Assembly (NCBI RefSeq): GCF_004348525.1
Contig: NZ_SMKG01000014.1
Coordinates: forward strand, 1 to 64,000
Source: Micromonospora sp. 15K316
GTDB taxonomy: Bacteria; Actinomycetota; Actinomycetes; Mycobacteriales; Micromonosporaceae
Length of the DNA: 64,000 nucleotides
Direction: 5' to 3'
Position numbers and translations under genes: made by a program. Positions 1 to 8,194 of the stretch are shown here, one piece after another; position 1 is the first letter of the stretch, and each line of letters begins with the position of its first letter. The notes under the pieces were generated by a model, which worked only from the letters and a program-made list of their open reading frames with translations, ran no database searches and was not told the origin of the DNA.

Positions 1-509
1 GGTCCTACCAGGAGCTGCAAGGGGGCGTCCAGGAGCCGTTCAGCGCTGATTCCGGCAGGGACCTCGGCCGCCGGTACCGCGCGGAAGGAGGCGTCGGCCG
101 ACCCCTTCAACACGGCCTGGGCTGCCTGGATCGCGTTCTCCTGGTCCATGGTGACCGCGTCGAGGTTGGTCTCGGGGCGGGAGCGGTAGAACCGGTAGAC
201 GGCTTGGGCCGGCGCGATGCGCCGGTTGAGGACGTCGACCCGCAGAGGTCTGCTTCCTGGCCGCACGGCGTGCTCGGCCTGCTCGACGGCGGTCAGGACC
301 TTCTTGGCATGGGGCAGGAAGACCTGTCCATCCAGGCTCAGCCGGGATCCGTGAGAGGTCCGCACCAGGAGTGCGACTTCGAGGTGTCTCTCCAGGCCCG
401 CGATCCGCTTGGACACCGCCTGCTGGCTGATGCCGAGCTCGTCGGCCGCCGCTTGGAATTGCCCGGCGTTGGCTACCGCCACGAACGTCCGGACCGCTTC
501 GACATCCAT
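1..509 (-). CDS. LysR-family transcriptional regulator (3' end outside window)
   Basis: The first 169 residues of a LysR regulator are present; the C-terminal effector-binding part continues beyond base 1. The ATG at 507-509 opens [20 protein letters not shown], a typical LysR start. The winged helix-turn-helix follows at about residues 17-40 ([19 protein letters not shown]), then the linker and the beginning of the substrate-binding fold from about residue 87. It lies back to back with the acetyltransferase gene at 632, with a perfect dyad (525-543) between them. By LysR convention it probably controls itself and that neighbour; this is inferred. The target ligand is not known. Confidence 0.85.
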   Translation of the reverse strand, partial: MDVEAVRTFVAVANAGQFQAAADELGISQQAVSKRIAGLERHLEVALLVRTSHGSRLSLDGQVFLPHAKKVLTAVEQAEHAVRPGSRPLRVDVLNRRIAPAQAVYRFYRSRPETNLDAVTMDQENAIQAAQAVLKGSADASFRAVPAAEVPAGISAERLLDAPLQLLVG

Positions 510-524
510 GTCCAGAACTTAGCG

Positions 525-543
525 CCACAACCAGCGGTTGTGG
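525..543. promoter_or_regulatory. 19-bp dyad, candidate LysR operator
   Basis: CCACAACC-AGC-GGTTGTGG is a perfect 8-3-8 inverted repeat in the short divergent gap between the lysR gene and the acetyltransferase gene, 16 bp from the lysR start. Size, symmetry and place fit a LysR recognition site; binding is inferred. Confidence 0.5.
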
Positions 544-631
544 CCGACGTTATAAGACGTTGTTTGCCTGCGAGATCGAAGCGTTGATTCACTCCCAGCG
601 ATCACACGACGGTTGTTGCTGGGAGGACGAA

Positions 632-1135
632 ATGAACTTCGCGCAGAAGGTGCAACGGGCGATCGGCATCGCCGAGCAGATCAACACGCTCGCGTATGCC
701 CAGCAGGAGGAGATCCATAAGCGGTGGACCGAGCTCACCGGGCAGGCGGTGGACCAAACGTTCAACCTGATCCCGCCCGTCTACACCGACCACGGTGTGA
801 ACATCCGGGTAGGCCGCAACGTCTTCGTGAACCAGGGCTGCCGCTTCAACGACGTAGGCGGCATCGAGATTGGTGACGACGTGATGCTCGGTCCGAACGT
901 CAGCCTGATTTCCTCGGGGCACCCGCTGGACCCGGCACGGCGACGTATCCGAATCACGTCGGCCCCGATCCGGATCGAACGCAACGTCTGGATCGGGGCA
1001 TCCGCCGTGATCCTGCAGGGAGTGACCATCGGTGCTGACGCCGTGGTCGCTGCCGGTGCCGTCGTGACCCATGATGTCCCCGCCCGGAGCGTCGTCGCCG
1101 GGGTACCGGCGACGGTGATCAAAAAGATCGGCTGA
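632..1135 (+). CDS. Maltose/galactoside O-acetyltransferase-like hexapeptide protein
   Basis: This 167-aa protein belongs to the NodL/LacA/Maa group of left-handed beta-helix acetyltransferases, which move acetyl from acetyl-CoA to a sugar hydroxyl. Residues 1-50 form the N-terminal helical part. Imperfect hexapeptide repeats run from about 57 to 160 ([46 protein letters not shown] is the CoA-binding coil region). The catalytic His is H97 in SGHPLD. The start is the ATG behind GGGAGGA (621-627); a longer frame from 560 has no ribosome site. It is probably controlled by the divergent LysR regulator. The acceptor sugar cannot be told from sequence. Confidence 0.85.
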   Translation: MNFAQKVQRAIGIAEQINTLAYAQQEEIHKRWTELTGQAVDQTFNLIPPVYTDHGVNIRVGRNVFVNQGCRFNDVGGIEIGDDVMLGPNVSLISSGHPLDPARRRIRITSAPIRIERNVWIGASAVILQGVTIGADAVVAAGAVVTHDVPARSVVAGVPATVIKKIG

Positions 1136-1310
1136 GTTCGCCAGGCCCTCCCAGACTCCCCGTTCGCGGGATCTGCCCAGCAAGCCTGGGATCGGAATAG
1201 GCGGGACCCTTAGGCGGATAGCCGCGACCAGTGCCTGCGGCCAGTGGCGTTGTGCGCCCCCGGCGTCATGGGGGCTGGCTGTTGAACACGTCGCCGAATC
1301 CGCGGACGGG

Positions 1311-2138
1311 TCACTTTCGGCGGCGGTGGACAAGCCAGCCGGCGATAACCATGAGTGACGCCCACGCCACGGCGCTGATCAACAGCGTCGTGGTGAAGGC
1401 GTCGCCGTGGTCGCCGACGGCGGTGCGGACCGCGGAGGGTGTCACCGCGGCCGGCGGCAGGAGCGCGAGGAAGGCGAAGAGCACGGCGGATTCGCCGTCT
1501 GCCGTCGCGATGATCCAGCCGATCACCCCGGCGCACGCGCCGTACAGCATCGTGGACACGACCGTGAGGGTGGCCACGACGGCAGCCGGCGCGCGTAGGA
1601 GCGGCGCGATCAGGGTGCCGAGACCGACTCCGGCGATCGCCGCGAGCGGGAACGCGGCCAACCCGGCGGCCAGGACGTGGTGGAACCGGTCATCGGAGAA
1701 CAGGTCGGCGGGAAGGAAGCCCGGGTGGTTTTCGGTCCACCACGCCAGCCGTCGCCGAACGCCTGCGGACGAGGACCAGGCAACAGCGAAGTCGACTGCC
1801 GCCAGGAGCAGACCGGCGGGCACCGCCGCCAGCAGAGCCCGGCGCATCCCGCGCACGTGCGACGCGAGGAATGCGCCGGTGAACAGCGCGATGAACTGAC
1901 CCCAGAAGAAGCCAGACGTGTGGGCCATGAAGAAGTCGATCATTTCATTGTCGTGCAGCTCCTCGTTGGTCTGCGGATCGTTGTAGATCCAGGCCTCGTA
2001 ATAGATGGCGTTGAACGGCGCCAGGGCTGCCGCAACGGCCGCGACGAGGATCACCGCGACGAGCACCCCCGCCCACGGCGAGGACCGCCACCGGCGGCAT
2101 GGCCCAGAAGCCGATAAGGAGTCACTCTTCTCGTCCAT
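1311..2138 (-). CDS. Integral membrane protein of unknown function
   Basis: A 275-aa protein with a short hydrophilic N-terminus, a first transmembrane helix at about 21-42 (WAGVLVAVILVAAVAAALAP), an outward-looking loop rich in aromatic and acidic residues (IYYEAWIYNDPQTNEE), and about five or six further helices ending in a basic tail (WLVHRRRK). The ATG at 2138 follows CAGGAGCGACA; the frame stays open far upstream but nothing there looks like protein. I do not recognise a named family. It converges with the acetyltransferase gene and stands alone, so context gives no function. Confidence 0.75.
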   Translation of the reverse strand: MDEKSDSLSASGPCRRWRSSPWAGVLVAVILVAAVAAALAPFNAIYYEAWIYNDPQTNEELHDNEMIDFFMAHTSGFFWGQFIALFTGAFLASHVRGMRRALLAAVPAGLLLAAVDFAVAWSSSAGVRRRLAWWTENHPGFLPADLFSDDRFHHVLAAGLAAFPLAAIAGVGLGTLIAPLLRAPAAVVATLTVVSTMLYGACAGVIGWIIATADGESAVLFAFLALLPPAAVTPSAVRTAVGDHGDAFTTTLLISAVAWASLMVIAGWLVHRRRK

Positions 2139-2504
2139 TGTCGCTCCTGACGGGTCAGGCGAGTGTCTACGCAGTTTAGGGCGGCGCGACACCTGAGCCA
2201 TCGAGGAAAAGACGTCCGCCGTTGTCACCGTTGACGATGACAACGCCGAGCGACTGACAGGTCTGTTCGCCGGTCGTCGCGCCCCCGAATGGAGCAGATC
2301 GAACGTTCGGCATTGGGAATTGCATCCCATGCCGGTACCCGAACGGTCCTCGCCATCGCGTCCCGCATATCCCCGCGATCTCAATATCTGATAACCCGGG
2401 AGAGTGTGAGGAAGGTCTCGTAAGGGCCTGATCCTTGAACCGTTCGGCCAGCGATTACGTCTCGGATACGTTCCACATCCCGACCTCGCGGAAGCAGAGC
2501 GCCA
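2139..2504. other. Divergent intergenic region with an inverted repeat
   Basis: This 366-bp gap separates the membrane-protein gene from the FAD-oxidase gene and should carry both promoters. It contains GTTGTCA (2221-2227) and TGACAAC (2238-2244), an inverted pair with 10 bases between the arms, like LacI-type half sites. No coding potential was seen. Confidence 0.35.
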
Positions 2505-3914
2505 ATGAACCCCAACCAGAGTCCGGCCCTGGACGGCATCAAGATCACGGAGAGCGCCGTCGCACGGCTCACCGCCCAGACGGACGGACCGGTGCTGCTT
2601 CCCGGCGACGAGGAGTACGACGTCGAGTGCGCGTCGTACAACGTCGCCATCCCGCAGCAGCCGGCGCTCGTGGTCGGCGCTGCCAACGCCGCCGACGTCC
2701 AAGCCGCCATCCGCTTCGCGACCGAGCAGGGCCTGCCGGTCGCAGTGCTCGCTACCGGTCACTCCGCGCTCCCCTCTGCCGGAGCGCTCCTGATCACCAC
2801 CCGGCGAATGGACTCGGTGAGCATCGACGCCGAGGCGCGTACCGCGCGAATCGAGGCCGGCGTACGGTGGCAGCAGGTCGTCGAGGCGGCGGCCAAGCAC
2901 GGGCTGGCGCCACTGAACGGAGCGGCTCCGAGCGTCGGGGCGGTCAGCTACACCCTCGGCGGTGGATTGAGCCCGATCGGCCGTACCTTCGGCTTCGCCG
3001 CCGACCACGTCCGCTCGATCGAACTGGTCACTGCCGACGGCGAGCTACGCAGGGTGACCGCGACCAGCGAGCCGGAGCTGTTCTGGGCACTGCGCGGAGG
3101 CAAGGGCAACTTCGGGGTTGTCACCGCACTGGAATTCGGCCTCTTCCCGGTCAGCCACATCTACGGCGGTGGTCTCTTCTTCCCCGCCGAGGAGGCGGCC
3201 GAGGTGCTCAAGGCGTGGGGACGGTGGACGGCCGGTGTGCCGGACGAGTTGACCTCCTCGATCGCGTTGCTGCAGCTGCCCCCGGCCCCCGAAGTGCCTG
3301 AGCCGCTGCGCGGCCGGCTGGTCGCGCACGTTCGGATCGCCTACGTCGGTCCGGCGGAGGAGGGCGAGCGGCTGGTCGCACCACTGCGCGCGATCGCTCC
3401 GACGCTTATCGATTCGGTGGCCGAGATGCCGTACGTCGCGGTCGGCTCGATCCACGCCGACCCGCCGACCCCGATCCCGTTCGTGGACCGCTCGGCGCTG
3501 TTGCGGGAGTTCACCCCGGAGCTCGTCGACACGATCATCGCTGAGGCCGGCCCCGGCGCGGGCAGCCCGCTCACCGTGCTCGAGATCCGGCACCTCGGTG
3601 GGGCGCTGGCCCGCCGTCCCGAGCCGTCGAACGCAATCGACCTGGGGGACGCCGCCTTCACCTTCTACGCCGTCGCCATCGGTGGCCCGGACCAGGCCGA
3701 GTCGTTCCAGGGTTACCTGACCCGACTGCTCCACGCGATCGAGCCGTGGAGCACCGGCCGGCGGTTCGTGAACTTCCTGGGAGCCGGCGACGCCACGGCC
3801 GAGGGGGTGGCGTCGGCGTACTCGCCCGAGGCGTACCAGCGGCTGCTCGCGGTCAAGCGCAGCTACGACCCGACCAACCTCTTCCGGGTCAACCACAACA
3901 TCACCTCCGCCTGA
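2505..3914 (+). CDS. BBE-type FAD-binding oxidoreductase
   Basis: A 469-aa flavoenzyme of the berberine-bridge/vanillyl-alcohol-oxidase fold. The FAD-binding domain (about 50-215) has TGHSA with His86, the usual 8-alpha-histidyl flavin attachment position, and the LGGGLSPIGR loop at 151-160. The substrate domain follows, and the BBE motif closes the protein (about 440-466, YSPEAYQRLLAVKRSYDPTNLFRVNHN). The cysteine that gives a second flavin link in bicovalent members is absent near 141-142 (GAAPSVGAV), so only single covalent attachment is expected. No signal peptide is seen, so it should be cytoplasmic. The substrate is unknown; relatives oxidise sugars, alkaloids or polyketide intermediates. 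Confidence 0.85.
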   Translation: MNPNQSPALDGIKITESAVARLTAQTDGPVLLPGDEEYDVECASYNVAIPQQPALVVGAANAADVQAAIRFATEQGLPVAVLATGHSALPSAGALLITTRRMDSVSIDAEARTARIEAGVRWQQVVEAAAKHGLAPLNGAAPSVGAVSYTLGGGLSPIGRTFGFAADHVRSIELVTADGELRRVTATSEPELFWALRGGKGNFGVVTALEFGLFPVSHIYGGGLFFPAEEAAEVLKAWGRWTAGVPDELTSSIALLQLPPAPEVPEPLRGRLVAHVRIAYVGPAEEGERLVAPLRAIAPTLIDSVAEMPYVAVGSIHADPPTPIPFVDRSALLREFTPELVDTIIAEAGPGAGSPLTVLEIRHLGGALARRPEPSNAIDLGDAAFTFYAVAIGGPDQAESFQGYLTRLLHAIEPWSTGRRFVNFLGAGDATAEGVASAYSPEAYQRLLAVKRSYDPTNLFRVNHNITSA

Positions 3915-3958
3915 CCGGATAGATCCGAGGCCGCACGGGCAGTGGGTGGGCACCACGG

Positions 3959-4002
3959 AAGGGTGCCGAGGTTCGGCCGCTACGGCCACCTCGGCACCCT
4001 TT
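3959..4002. terminator. Bidirectional hairpin terminator
   Basis: AAGGGTGCCGAGG (3959-3971) pairs with CCTCGGCACCCTT (3989-4001) and a short T run follows. It lies between the convergent oxidase and GNAT genes and can serve both strands. Confidence 0.8.
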
Positions 4003-4011
4003 TCCGCACCC

Positions 4012-4491
4012 CTATGACTGGCCGAGGCGTAGGACGGTCTCCTCGATCTCGGTGTTCCGCGCGTTCGCGTAGGCGATCTCGGTGCCGATGACAGTGAATC
4101 CCGCCCTCCGCAGGACCGTGAGCGATCCGATGTTGTCGCTGGCGGCGCGGGCGTACAGCGGCCGGACGGACACCGTTTCGAGGAAGAGGGCGAGGGCGCG
4201 GCCGGCGACGCCCTGGCCCCAGACGGAACGGTCGATCCAGTAGGTGACCTCGGTGTCGCCGTCGACGACGAAGCTGGCGATGCTGCCGACGAGGCGTCCA
4301 CCGCGGGTCACCGCGCGCATCGTGACGTCGGCGGAGGCGCGCACCTTCGACATGTGCGCGTCGAACGCCGCGCGGTCGTCGGGGTCCTTGGCGGTGAACG
4401 CGGCCATCCGGACCGCCTCGGGGTCACGCCGCTGGTCGAACAGCGCGTCGAGGTCAGCGTCCTCGACCGGCCGCAGTGCCACCTCCGTCAC
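4012..4491 (-). CDS. GNAT-family N-acetyltransferase
   Basis: A 159-aa acetyltransferase of the RimJ/RimL-like GNAT group, which uses acetyl-CoA to modify an amine. It starts VTEVALRPVEDADLDALFDQ, has the beta4/motif-A stretch with the pyrophosphate loop SVWGQGVAGRAL, then the conserved ASDNIGSLTVLRRAGF, in which N and S-L-T recur in RimJ-like proteins. The GTG start at 4491 was preferred to an upstream TTG because GAGGAG sits six bases before it. The acceptor is unknown. It lies convergent to the oxidase gene across a shared hairpin. Confidence 0.85.
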   Translation of the reverse strand: MTEVALRPVEDADLDALFDQRRDPEAVRMAAFTAKDPDDRAAFDAHMSKVRASADVTMRAVTRGGRLVGSIASFVVDGDTEVTYWIDRSVWGQGVAGRALALFLETVSVRPLYARAASDNIGSLTVLRRAGFTVIGTEIAYANARNTEIEETVLRLGQS

Positions 4492-4640
4492 CGGACGCTC
4501 CTCACGTTGCTTGTCCAAGCCTGGGAGCGGAACGTATCAACGACCACCGACACATCCGGCTCGCGGGGAAGGCTTCTGCTCTTCTCCCAGGCCCGCGGCA
4601 GCAAGGTCCGAGGAACGGCTCCCCGGGCGGGGTGCGCGGG

Positions 4641-5402
4641 TCATCCGCGCAGGAAGTAGAGGACGGTCATGGTGACGGCGGTGGCCAGGATGACGCCGCG
4701 CAGCAGCCGGGCGGAGAGGCGGCGGGCGACGTGGGCGCCGGCGAAGCCCCCGGCCATCGCGCCGGCCAGCATCGTGGCGAGCGGAACCGGGTCGTTCAGG
4801 GCGTCCGAGGCGACGAGGAAGAGTGCGGCCGCGGTCAGGTAGACGGCGGTGACCTGGGCGACCCGGGCCGGATTGCTGGTGGCCGTGTCGAGGCCGAGGC
4901 CGATGCCCCAGAGGGCCAGCATGAGGATGCCTACGGCGCCGCCGAAGTATCCGCCGTAGATCGCCAGCAGGAACTGCCCGAGCAGGATGGTCCGGGTGCC
5001 CAGGTCGAGTGGCCGGCCCAGTGCGTCGGTCAGCGCACGGGTGAGCCGGCGTCCGAAGGCGAGGACCAGCGTGCCGAACGCGAGCAGCCACGGCACGGCG
5101 GCGTCGAACGTCGCGGAGGGCAGCGCCAGCAGCAGCCCGGCGCCGAGCCCGCCGCCGAGCACGCTGGCCGTGGTGAGCGCGGTCAGGGACGTCTTACCGA
5201 CGGGGGCGAGCTCGCTGCGGTAGACCCAGGCGCTCACCACCGAACCCGGTACGAGGGCGACGGTCGTCGAGGCGTTCGCGGTGACCGGCGGCACGCCGAC
5301 GGCGACCAGGGCGGGCAGCGCCACGAAGCTCCCCCCGCCGCCGATGGCGTTCAACACCCCGGCGGCGAGGCCGGCGAGTCCCACGAGCAACATCTCCGAC
5401 AT
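4641..5402 (-). CDS. TauE/SafE-family membrane exporter
   Basis: A 253-aa polytopic protein of the TauE/SafE family (eight predicted helices), which moves sulfite, sulfoacetate or other organic anions across the cytoplasmic membrane. The N-terminal half carries the glycine-rich helix GLAAGVLNAIGGGGSF and the TTVALVPG element; the second repeat has GQFLLAIYGGYFGGAVGI. The start is placed at ATG 5402 (MSEMLLVG); an upstream GTG would add a His-rich leader with no ribosome site. It is divergent from a LysR gene 83 bp away, a common pairing for these exporters, so substrate-induced control by that regulator is likely but inferred. Confidence 0.85.
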   Translation of the reverse strand: MSEMLLVGLAGLAAGVLNAIGGGGSFVALPALVAVGVPPVTANASTTVALVPGSVVSAWVYRSELAPVGKTSLTALTTASVLGGGLGAGLLLALPSATFDAAVPWLLAFGTLVLAFGRRLTRALTDALGRPLDLGTRTILLGQFLLAIYGGYFGGAVGILMLALWGIGLGLDTATSNPARVAQVTAVYLTAAALFLVASDALNDPVPLATMLAGAMAGGFAGAHVARRLSARLLRGVILATAVTMTVLYFLRG

Positions 5403-5440
5403 GGGCCGAGCATCGCCGTGCCGGTGGTGGTGCACAATGC

Positions 5441-5478
5441 GCTATCGGCGTAGCCAGCCTTAGCCTGTGCCATAGGCT
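5441..5478. promoter_or_regulatory. Pair of short dyads in the tauE-lysR gap
   Basis: GCTA-TCGGCG-TAGC (5441-5454) and AGCCT-GTGCCAT-AGGCT (5462-5478) are two small inverted repeats in the 83-bp divergent gap. They are candidate LysR binding sites; the second lies just before the lysR start, where binding could autorepress. Confidence 0.3.
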
Positions 5479-5485
5479 CGGCGGG

Positions 5486-6388
5486 GTGCGGTACGACCTG
5501 GACGATCTACGCCTCTTCCTGCACGTCGTCGCCGAAGGTTCGATCACCGCGGGCGCCGGCCGGATGCACCTCAGCCTCCCCTCGGCGAGCGCGCGGGTAC
5601 GTGGGCTCGAACAGAGCGCGGGAGTGGCGCTGCTGGTCCGGGGCCGGCGGGGAGTACGCCCCACCCCCGCGGGGACCGCGCTCGCCCGGCACGCCCGCGA
5701 CGTGCTCACCCAGACCGCGCGGCTCGACGGCGCCGTCGCGAGCTACCGGCGCCCTCCGGCCGAGCCGCTCGTCCTGCTCGCCGGGGGCTCCGCGATGCAC
5801 CGGCTGGTGCCGCTGGCCCTGGAATCGTTCCTCCGGGAACACCCCGACGTCGACGTCACCGTCGCCGAGTGCCGCACTCCCCGGACCGTGCGGATGCTCG
5901 CCGACGGTCAGGCGGACCTGGGCATCGTCCTCGACGGCGAGGCCCGCAACTGCGGGTTGGAGACCGAACCGCTCGCCGACGACTCACTCGTGGTGATCGG
6001 GCAGGCCGGCGGTGTCCTCGCCGGGCGGACCGCGCTGCCCTACCGCGAGGTCGCCGAGCACCCGCTCGTCGGGCTCGACGCGGGGTCCTCGCTACGACGT
6101 TGGATCGAGAAGCACGTGGGCGCCCACGGCCCGCTTGCCCGGTACCGCACCAGCGTCGCCAACCTGAACACCGTCGTCGCGCTCGCCGCCGCCGGGGTGG
6201 GGTTGGCCGTCGTGCCGCGTCGTGCCGTCGACCCGAACCAGCCGCTGGCGATGTGCGACCTCCAGGAGCCCTGGTCGCGCCGGCACCATCTGCTGGCCTG
6301 GGGTACGAAGGCGCAGACGGCTTCCGGGGTCACCGCCGCGCTCGCGGAACACCTGCGTCGCGCCGCGCTGTCGGACGGGAGGGCCTGA
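5486..6388 (+). CDS. LysR-family transcriptional regulator
   Basis: A complete 300-aa LysR protein. The winged helix-turn-helix occupies about residues 1-60 (MRYDLDDLRLFLHVVAEGSI, then MHLSLPSASARVRGLE), and the periplasmic-binding-protein-like effector domain runs from about 90 to 295 (QADLGIVLDGEA, VALAAAGVGLAVVPRRAV). GTG at 5486 is the start. It faces away from the TauE/SafE exporter gene, so an anion-responsive control of that exporter is the simplest reading. Its last third is overlapped on the other strand by the open frame of the esterase gene. Confidence 0.88.
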   Translation: MRYDLDDLRLFLHVVAEGSITAGAGRMHLSLPSASARVRGLEQSAGVALLVRGRRGVRPTPAGTALARHARDVLTQTARLDGAVASYRRPPAEPLVLLAGGSAMHRLVPLALESFLREHPDVDVTVAECRTPRTVRMLADGQADLGIVLDGEARNCGLETEPLADDSLVVIGQAGGVLAGRTALPYREVAEHPLVGLDAGSSLRRWIEKHVGAHGPLARYRTSVANLNTVVALAAAGVGLAVVPRRAVDPNQPLAMCDLQEPWSRRHHLLAWGTKAQTASGVTAALAEHLRRAALSDGRA

Positions 6389-8041
6389 GCGGTAGGCCTG
6401 TGCGTGGAGAGCGGCGATCGTGTCCCAGAGCCCGCACTGATGCTCGGCCGCCAGGTCGACGGTGCCGGCGCGGCCGGCGGCGAACACCCGGTGGTACGCC
6501 GCCGCGTCGCTCGGTCGTACGGCCGGCCAGGACGCCTCTCCGGTGGCCGCGAAGTGCGCCCACACACTGATCATGTCGGCGGCCAGCTGCGGTTGCACCG
6601 TGCCGACCGTCAGGAAGTCGGCGACGTCGAAGAGGTAGGGCAGCTCGTAGCCGTGCGCGGCACCCCACGGGTAGTCCGCGGTCAGCGCCGGCCCGTGCGT
6701 CTCGGCGAACTCGTAGCCGTAGGTGGGCGCGTGCCGGGCGAGCAGGCGCTGGGTGCTGAGGATCGGGCAGGCCCAGATCCGGTCGGTCGCGACCGCCGCC
6801 CACGCCAGGCCCGGTGTCTCGTACGCATCAAGCGGGTAGTGCGCGGCCACCCGCCGGGCCTGATCCCCGAACGCCGCCCCGAGCATCGCCTCGTAGTCGG
6901 CCGCAGTGTAGGGACCTCGGGTGATCTCGAGGATGCCGATGATCCCCCGGTGCTCGTCGTGGTTGTTGCCGGTCAGTACCGGGACCCGCTGCGCCATCCC
7001 GGCCCGCAACGCCGCCGCGGGCGAGACCGGCAGCAGCGACGTCCCGTACGCCGGGGTGATGAACGCCTCGACGCCGGTTCCGGTCGTCGCGTCGAGCAGC
7101 GCCACCGGGTCCTTGGCCCGCAGGCAGGCGAGCGCGTGCTCGGCGGGGCAGCCGAGCGTGGCGGCGAGAGCCGCGCCGGTCCGCTCGACCTTCGCGCGGG
7201 GGCTGAACTGCGACCCGGCCTCGATGCCCGGAAGGAACAGCGCGTCCGGCCAGTCGGTCAGGCAGGACCCGGACTGCATGATCGCCTTGTCGAAGAGGCC
7301 GCCGGCGGACGGTGACGTGAGCTGCGCGCAGACGCTCTCCGCGCCCGCCGACTGACCGACGAGGGTGACATTGCGGGGGTCACCACCGAACGCGGCAGCG
7401 TTGCGGCGCACCCAGCGCAGGGCCGCCTGCTGGTCCTGGAGTCCGAAGGTCCCGGACCCGGCCAGCGCGGGCAGCCCCAGATAGCCGAAGACCCCGAGCC
7501 GGTAGTTGATGGTCACCACAACGAGGTCTCCCTGGGTGACGAGTCGGGTGGGGTCGTAGTCGGCGCCCGAGCCGTTCTGGAAGCTGCCGCCGTGCACGAA
7601 CACCAGCACCGGATGTGGACCGGGCGCGGTGGGCGCGGTGACGTTCAGATAGAGGCAGTCCTCGACCCCGGCCGGCGGGCCGAAGACCGGGTTCTGCGCG
7701 CACTCCTCGTGCGGCACGCGCGCGTCGCGAACCCCGGACCAGGCGGTTACCGGCTGCGGGGCCCGCCAGCGACGGTCGCCGGTCGGGGGCGCCGCGTACG
7801 GCACCGCGTGGAACGCCCGGTACCCGTCGCCGACCACCCCGCGGACCAGCCCCCGGTCGGTCCGTACGACCGGCCCGGCGCCCGCCGGAACGGCCGCCGC
7901 CGGGGCTGCCTGCGCCGTGAGCAGCACGGTCAGCACCAGGGCGCTCCACCTGCCCGGCCGCACCGCGTTTCCCGGGTGGGAGTCCTGGTGGCGCGGCTGC
8001 TGTCGGATCAATCGCATGAGGCGTAAGAGGATGTCACGCAT
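6092..8041 (-). CDS. Secreted type-B carboxylesterase with an antisense-encoded C-terminal tail
   Basis: A carboxylesterase/para-nitrobenzyl-esterase of the alpha/beta-hydrolase fold, 649 aa as read. A Tat/Sec-like leader (to about residue 52, LVLTVLLTAQAAPAAA) is followed by EDCLYLNV at 128-134, the oxyanion loop HGGSF at 150-154, the nucleophile elbow GQSAG (Ser231) and the His segment GAAHGYELPYLFD. Family homology seems to end near residue 548 (LWDTIAALHAQAYRS), but no stop occurs there: the frame stays open another 98 codons, antisense to lysR, to a stop at 6092. Either the native stop was lost or there is a sequence error near 6390. ATG 8041 is the chosen start. Confidence 0.8.
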   Translation of the reverse strand: MRDILLRLMRLIRQQPRHQDSHPGNAVRPGRWSALVLTVLLTAQAAPAAAVPAGAGPVVRTDRGLVRGVVGDGYRAFHAVPYAAPPTGDRRWRAPQPVTAWSGVRDARVPHEECAQNPVFGPPAGVEDCLYLNVTAPTAPGPHPVLVFVHGGSFQNGSGADYDPTRLVTQGDLVVVTINYRLGVFGYLGLPALAGSGTFGLQDQQAALRWVRRNAAAFGGDPRNVTLVGQSAGAESVCAQLTSPSAGGLFDKAIMQSGSCLTDWPDALFLPGIEAGSQFSPRAKVERTGAALAATLGCPAEHALACLRAKDPVALLDATTGTGVEAFITPAYGTSLLPVSPAAALRAGMAQRVPVLTGNNHDEHRGIIGILEITRGPYTAADYEAMLGAAFGDQARRVAAHYPLDAYETPGLAWAAVATDRIWACPILSTQRLLARHAPTYGYEFAETHGPALTADYPWGAAHGYELPYLFDVADFLTVGTVQPQLAADMISVWAHFAATGEASWPAVRPSDAAAYHRVFAAGRAGTVDLAAEHQCGLWDTIAALHAQAYRSGPPVRQRGATQVFRERGGDPGSRLRLRTPGQQMVPARPGLLEVAHRQRLVRVDGTTRHDGQPHPGGGERDDGVQVGDAGAVPGKRAVGAHVLLDPTS

Positions 8042-8194
8042 GCCCGTCACGCTATGGAGGCGAGGGCGGCGCCGGCAGGATCGCCGGTACCCGGTGTGCG
8101 GTGACAAATGTCCCGGCAGGTGTCGCCGCGTCTCGTGAAGAGGGTCGATGCCCGGTCATCGGCGCGCGGCGTGTGCCGAGGGCGGGACCTGCGC

